This document shows, one piece after another, positions 60,150-64,000 of a stretch of 64,000 nucleotides of DNA. A model generated the notes under the pieces. It did no database searches, was not told the DNA's origin, and saw only the letters and a program-made list of their open reading frames with translations. The DNA comes from Anaerolineae bacterium. Its GTDB lineage: Bacteria > Chloroflexota > Anaerolineae > Aggregatilineales > JAFGMM01. Each line of letters starts with the position of its first letter. Positions within the stretch are counted from its first letter, which is position 1. The stretch is taken from positions 852,940-916,939 of the forward strand of contig JAOSJO010000012.1 of the NCBI GenBank assembly GCA_027494055.1, read 5' to 3'. The position numbers and the translations under genes were made by a program.

Positions 60150-60399
60150 TGATGCAGCTGTATGATCCCGAACACAGACCCGGGGCGTTGCACTGCACGC
60201 GGTGCGGCTGCGGATGGGCGCGAGGCATTTTTCTGCGATGCTCCGGCCGTAAACAGCGCGCTGCCAAAACGGCAGCGTGACCATTGGGGATTTCGTCGCC
60301 ATCGCAGAGGAATTTGGCGACGAAGACCTAGCCGGACTTTTCGACGGATGGCTCTATGCCGATGATGTGCCCGCCATCCCGAAAATGAATCCGGATTAG
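60150..60399 (+). pseudogene. Decayed C terminus of an M1-family peptidase paralogue
   Basis: With frame corrections the stretch reads GALHAVRLRMG, ERYQNGSVTIGDF-like sequence, then VAIAEEFGDEDLAGLFDGWLYADDVPAIPKMN and a stop. This parallels ALHARVGEEVFF, YGNATTDDFIAVAEELSGDD and AWLFADQMPAIPELG of the intact M1 gene that starts 47 bases later. The catalytic region is missing, so this is what remains of a tandem copy. Confidence 0.7.
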
Positions 60400-60445
60400 C
60401 ACGCACGACAACAGATTCGACACAAGAAGAAGGAGTCTCATACGC

Positions 60446-61939
60446 ATGACATCGAAACGGATTGTTGTCTCATCGGTTCTGCTGCTGGTTCTGGCAGGGT
60501 TGATATTGCCCGCCAGGGCGCAAGACGACGGCTGCGGCGCGCCCGACCTCGGTGATCCGTATTATCCAGGCGCGGGCAATGGCGGTTATGATGCGCTGCA
60601 TTATGCGCTCGACATTGCTGTTGACATGGACACTAACGTTATCGAGGCTACTGCGACGATTGCGGCTGTCGCGACACAAGATTTGAGCCGGTTCAACCTG
60701 GATCTACTCGGTTTTGAGATCGGCGCGCTGACTGTCAATGGTGCGCCCGCCGAATTCAGCCGTGAGGAGCGCGAGTTGATCATCACACCCACCGATTTGG
60801 TGGCCGAGGGTGATACGTTCACCGTCAGTGTGCGCTATAGCGGTGTACCGGGCGAGGGAGTCTCCGAACCGGCGGCGACGTTATCTGGCGGCTGGACGCG
60901 CCATGATGCCGGGGTATTCGTCGCCAGCGAGCCGGTGGGCGCGGCGGAGTGGTTCCCGGTCAACGATCACCCGCTCGACAAAGCCACCTACACGATCCGC
61001 GTCACCGTGCCGGAACCGTATGTGGTTGCCTCGAACGGTCTGCTGCAAGACACAATTGCCGAGGGTGATCAGATCACATATGTCTGGGAAACCATCTATC
61101 CGATGGCGAGCTACCTTGTTACGGTCAATATCGGCGATTTTGTCGTACGGTCTTACGAAGGGCCAAACGGCCTACCGATCCGCAACTACTGTCCCCGGCG
61201 GCTGGTGGATGCGTGCGAAGACACCTTCGCGTTGACCGGCGACATGATCGAATTCTTCAGCCAGATCGCACCCTATCCCTTCGAGGCGTATGGCGTAGTG
61301 GTGACGGATACTGAGTTCACGTTCGCACTCGAAACGCAGACACTGTCGCTGTTTGGGTGCGAGATCACCAACCCGGATAGCTGGCAGCGCGCCGGTGGGC
61401 CAGAGTTCGTCATTGCACATGAACTGGCGCATCAATGGTTTGGCAACAGCGTCAGCCCTGCACGCTGGGAGGACATCTGGCTCAACGAAGGGTTCGCCAC
61501 ATACATGCAGAACCTGTGGATGCGTGAGAGTTGGGGCGATGATTGGGCGGACGGGTTCCTGGCCGGGTGGTACGACTACATCACCCATCCCGACCCGGCG
61601 AGTCCGTTTGTGACGATTGGCACGCCGCCGCCGGATGACTTGTTCAACAGCGCAGTCTATGTGCGCGGCGGGTTGACATTGGCGGCGCTGCACGCGCGCG
61701 TGGGCGAGGAGGTCTTCTTCGACATTCTTCGCACTTACTATGAGCGCTACCAGTACGGCAACGCCACGACCGACGATTTTATCGCGGTAGCCGAAGAACT
61801 CAGCGGCGATGACTTGAGCGCATTCTTCCAGGCCTGGCTGTTTGCTGATCAGATGCCGGCCATCCCGGAATTGGGCCTCGGTGAGAGCAAGGCAACCGGC
61901 AGCACGGAGAGTAATACTTATACCAATCATGGAGGTTGA
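60446..61939 (+). CDS. Secreted M1-family zinc metallopeptidase
   Basis: 497 residues, intact. The signal peptide is VVSSVLLLVLAGLILPARAQ. The N-terminal beta domain (residues ~40-230) precedes the catalytic domain with FALETQTLSLFG (replacing the GAMEN exopeptidase motif), HELAHQWFGN (HExxH) and, 18 residues on, the third zinc ligand Glu in WLNEGFATYMQ. YVRGGLTLAALHARVG supplies the late Tyr region. It lacks the long helical C-terminal domain of PepN. It would remove N-terminal residues from peptides outside the cell membrane. A decayed paralogue lies directly upstream. Confidence 0.9.
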   Translation: MTSKRIVVSSVLLLVLAGLILPARAQDDGCGAPDLGDPYYPGAGNGGYDALHYALDIAVDMDTNVIEATATIAAVATQDLSRFNLDLLGFEIGALTVNGAPAEFSREERELIITPTDLVAEGDTFTVSVRYSGVPGEGVSEPAATLSGGWTRHDAGVFVASEPVGAAEWFPVNDHPLDKATYTIRVTVPEPYVVASNGLLQDTIAEGDQITYVWETIYPMASYLVTVNIGDFVVRSYEGPNGLPIRNYCPRRLVDACEDTFALTGDMIEFFSQIAPYPFEAYGVVVTDTEFTFALETQTLSLFGCEITNPDSWQRAGGPEFVIAHELAHQWFGNSVSPARWEDIWLNEGFATYMQNLWMRESWGDDWADGFLAGWYDYITHPDPASPFVTIGTPPPDDLFNSAVYVRGGLTLAALHARVGEEVFFDILRTYYERYQYGNATTDDFIAVAEELSGDDLSAFFQAWLFADQMPAIPELGLGESKATGSTESNTYTNHGG

Positions 61940-62442
61940 GACCGCGAATCTGGTGGGGCAGGCAAAGCGGCAAAGGCGGCACGGATCGAATCCCCTACAG
62001 CTGAAAAACTGTTGTGAGGGCCGAATACGTCATCCGTATGTGAAAAACTGCCGCTCCAAACAGGGGTCTTTTATAGGGTGGTTGAAAGCTGTGGTAACGG
62101 TGGCTACTGGTAAAGGAAGAAGCTCTGCCATTGAGCGTGCAGGGGAGGAAGTAGAGCAGGATTGTACACAACAGCGAACGACGCCCGTGGCTCCCGCTGA
62201 ATACAAAAGGTGTTCAATGTGAGGATTTCGTAAAATGGGGTGGGCGATTCGCTACGCCGATTTTTCGGAGATCACGGGTTCGATGAAGTCACATCTTACA
62301 GGTGCGTGAAGGCTGGTGGCCAGCACGTGTATGGATGAGATTGACGCTCATGATGTGAGGTGAGGTCGCCGAGCAGGCTTCAGGACGGATGAGGTTTTCG
62401 GCCATAACAGGGGGAAGCGGCTGGCGAGGAACACCAGCAGGG
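61940..62442. other. Intergenic region with dispersed element copy and transposase flank
   Basis: 503 bases. 62118-62205 matches parts of two other places: its left part matches minus-strand 49115-49150 and its right part minus-strand 38256-38312. From about 62410 to 62447 the minus strand reads RALLVFLASR, the continuation of the transposase interrupted by the IS at 62448. No intact gene is seen. Confidence 0.5.
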
Positions 62443-62447
62443 CGCGA

Positions 62448-63912
62448 TGTATTGTTTTCCTCCGTCGTCACCTCCTCCGGTTTACTTCAACTCGTGTACC
62501 GTCGCTGGCGCGTAGCGTGTTGCCAGCGGCGCCAGTCGGAGAGCGCCTCCCGACGCATCAACGCGAGGTACGTCTCGAAGTTGAGCGCCTCGTTGTACAG
62601 CCCTTTGATCGGGATCCGCTTGACCACCTGATCCGCCAACTCCACGATGAACTCACGCTGCCGGGCATCCACCTTCAACACCACGTAGCGCCCACGCAGC
62701 TTCTGGCTGATGGAGTAGTCGTGCTTGTCGACCTGCACTGACCCACCGGCCTTGACCTGGCGCTTGAAGCGCTTGCCCTCCACCTGCCACAGCCAGCGGT
62801 CCGGATCGACGCGCTCAGGTAGGCGCGGCAAGGCAGACAGGGTAGGGTGGGCTTTGCGCGGCGGTTGGTTGCCACAGGTAAGCGCCTGGTTGGGACGGTC
62901 ATGGTTGTAGAAGTGACCGTAGGCGTCGATGATGTCTTGGGTCTGCGCCACGTCGGCGGGCTTGTAGACCTGCAAGCACTCATACTCCAGGGTGCGGTGA
63001 AACCGCTCCACGAAGGGCTTCTTGTCCGGGCGCTGGGGCGGGCAGATGTCGGCGGTGACGCCGAGGCAGTTGAGGAAGCGTACCACGGGTGAGGGGAAGT
63101 CGTGCGCACGCCAACTGCCCACGAAGCGCGGGTCGCGGTCCAGGCGGATCGCCTGGGGCAGCCCGTGTTGCATGAAGGTGTCGGTGAAGGCGAGCAGGGC
63201 GGTTTCTGCGTTGAAGTCGGTGCGCGCCAGGCTGTTGAGCAAGATCGAGGTGCCGGCATCGACGACGTTGAACACCTCCACCATGTGGAGTTGCTTGCCC
63301 TCAGGATCCGGCGGCACCGTGGTCACATCCTTGAAGTCGGCCTCCCAGATGGTGAGGGGCGCCGGCCGCTCCACGGGCTGATGGTCCGCGCGCGGCGCCC
63401 GGTAGATCCGCTGGTGCTGACACAGCACCTTCCAGATGGTGCGTGTCGAGCGCGGGAGGGTTTCGCCTTGCGCCCGCAGCGCTTCGTCCTGCTCCAGGTA
63501 GTAGCGGATGGTGCGCGGGCCGGGTACCCGATTGAGGCCTTCCGGGGGCTGGTCGCGCAGTTCCAGGATGCGCGCCACCACGGTCTCGCTCACCCGCGGC
63601 CCTGATCGGGGTTGGTGAGCGCGGCGCCGGAGCACGGCATCGTCGTCGGGTGCGGCTTCCCCCAACCGTTTCTGCCATTTCTTGACCCAACTGACCGAAC
63701 GTCCCGTGGCTTGGGCCAGCTCCTGCTGCGTCAGAGTCGGATACGCCTGCAACAAGTCACGGAGGCGAGCGCGGTCCACAATCCACGCCTCTTCCATGCG
63801 ACACCCTCCAAACCAACTTCTAACCGTTGGTCTGGATTGTACGCAGGCCGGGTCAGGAGCGGGTCACGAATCAGAGTAAACAACAGGGGTGACGACGGAG
63901 GAAAACAATACA
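62448..63912 (-). mobile_element. Complete IS481-like insertion sequence, 1,465 bp, perfect 25-bp ends and 5-bp duplication
   Basis: 62448-62472 and 63888-63912 are perfect 25-bp inverted repeats beginning TGTATTGTTTTCC. CGCGA flanks both sides (62443-62447 and 63913-63917). It carries one intact transposase gene. It inserted into another integrase-type transposase gene, whose pieces lie on both sides. Confidence 0.92.
62487..63797 (-). CDS. IS481-like integrase-core transposase
   Basis: 436 residues, intact. Two N-terminal helix-turn-helix regions are visible (LTQQELAQATGRSVSWVKKW near residue 22 and a second near 100). The rve catalytic core follows: WEADFKDVTTVP (first Asp), HGLPQAIRLDRDPRF (second Asp) and PQRPDKKPFVERFHRTLEYE (Glu). 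The C terminus has a small strand-rich domain (VDKHDYSISQKLRGRYVVL). It is the only transposase in the window without frame breaks, consistent with a recent insertion. Confidence 0.9.
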   Translation of the reverse strand: MEEAWIVDRARLRDLLQAYPTLTQQELAQATGRSVSWVKKWQKRLGEAAPDDDAVLRRRAHQPRSGPRVSETVVARILELRDQPPEGLNRVPGPRTIRYYLEQDEALRAQGETLPRSTRTIWKVLCQHQRIYRAPRADHQPVERPAPLTIWEADFKDVTTVPPDPEGKQLHMVEVFNVVDAGTSILLNSLARTDFNAETALLAFTDTFMQHGLPQAIRLDRDPRFVGSWRAHDFPSPVVRFLNCLGVTADICPPQRPDKKPFVERFHRTLEYECLQVYKPADVAQTQDIIDAYGHFYNHDRPNQALTCGNQPPRKAHPTLSALPRLPERVDPDRWLWQVEGKRFKRQVKAGGSVQVDKHDYSISQKLRGRYVVLKVDARQREFIVELADQVVKRIPIKGLYNEALNFETYLALMRREALSDWRRWQHATRQRRYTS

Positions 63913-64000
63913 CGCGATCCCACCAGGTGAGCTTGGGGCGTTTGATCTGGCGCTCGACGATGATGAGCTGTTGGCGCAACAGCATGTTCTCGGCGATGAG
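63913..64000 (-). pseudogene. Integrase-type transposase interrupted by the IS481-like element (partial at window edge)
   Basis: Read leftward from the edge: LIAENMLLRQQLIIVERQIK then RPKLTWWDR, stopping at the IS. The continuation RALLVFLASR lies across the element at 62447-62418, after which the family similarity ends. It is the same transposase family as the fragment at 55.4-55.8 kb. Confidence 0.7.

Overview
The window looks like a GC-rich chromosome fragment from a heterotrophic bacterium. The mix of genes suggests Chloroflexota (Anaerolineae or Caldilineae grade): many sugar ABC transporters with dedicated hydrolases, secreted CARDB/PPC-type and LCCL-repeat proteins, a cupin-type glucose-6-phosphate isomerase, a RuBisCO-like protein, M1 peptidases and integrase-type insertion sequences. 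This assignment is an inference from gene content. No rRNA, tRNA or CRISPR array was seen.

Layout. 1-2.0 kb: membrane hybrid histidine kinase running off the left edge. 2.1-6.9 kb: an Ntn-hydrolase (aspartylglucosaminidase/isoaspartyl peptidase type) divergent from a Dpp/Opp peptide transporter. 7.0-9.7 kb: a secreted triple-LCCL protein and a fatty-acid desaturase. 9.8-17.1 kb: a leftward pentose/polyol operon (binding protein, SDR, RbsA, RbsC, FGGY kinase, TIM-barrel isomerase/epimerase). 17.9-21.7 kb: a rightward operon (Gfo/Idh/MocA dehydrogenase, zinc polyol dehydrogenase, cupin PGI, shikimate-dehydrogenase-like enzyme). 21.9-27.4 kb: a leftward operon with a second RbsBAC-type transporter and a GH31 alpha-xylosidase-like enzyme. 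27.5-34.3 kb: a LacI regulator followed by a UroD/MtaA-like protein, a RuBisCO-like protein and a uronate-isomerase-like enzyme, convergent with a mannitol-1-phosphate-dehydrogenase-like gene. 34.7-43.7 kb: a large secreted protein, a MalEFG-type transporter operon with an (alpha/alpha)-barrel hydrolase-like enzyme, and a GNAT. 44.0-47.6 kb: a MacB/LolD-type efflux pair.

From 47.8 kb to the right edge the character changes. Six insertion sequences or fragments (IS3, ISAs1, several rve/IS481-like) lie among a TPR fragment, a secreted Ig-like protein, an L,D-transpeptidase, a PpsR-type regulator, a duplicated creatininase, a coiled-coil membrane protein and an M1 peptidase with a decayed paralogue beside it.

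About half of the clearly real genes carry one-base frameshifts, mostly at runs of four or five identical bases. These look like sequencing or assembly indels rather than decay, so I give whole-gene coordinates across them and mark where the frame breaks. The strongest biology is the LacI-UroD-RLP-UxaC locus, flanked by arrays of 12-bp palindromic operators, which looks like an uncharacterised sugar or sugar-acid pathway.
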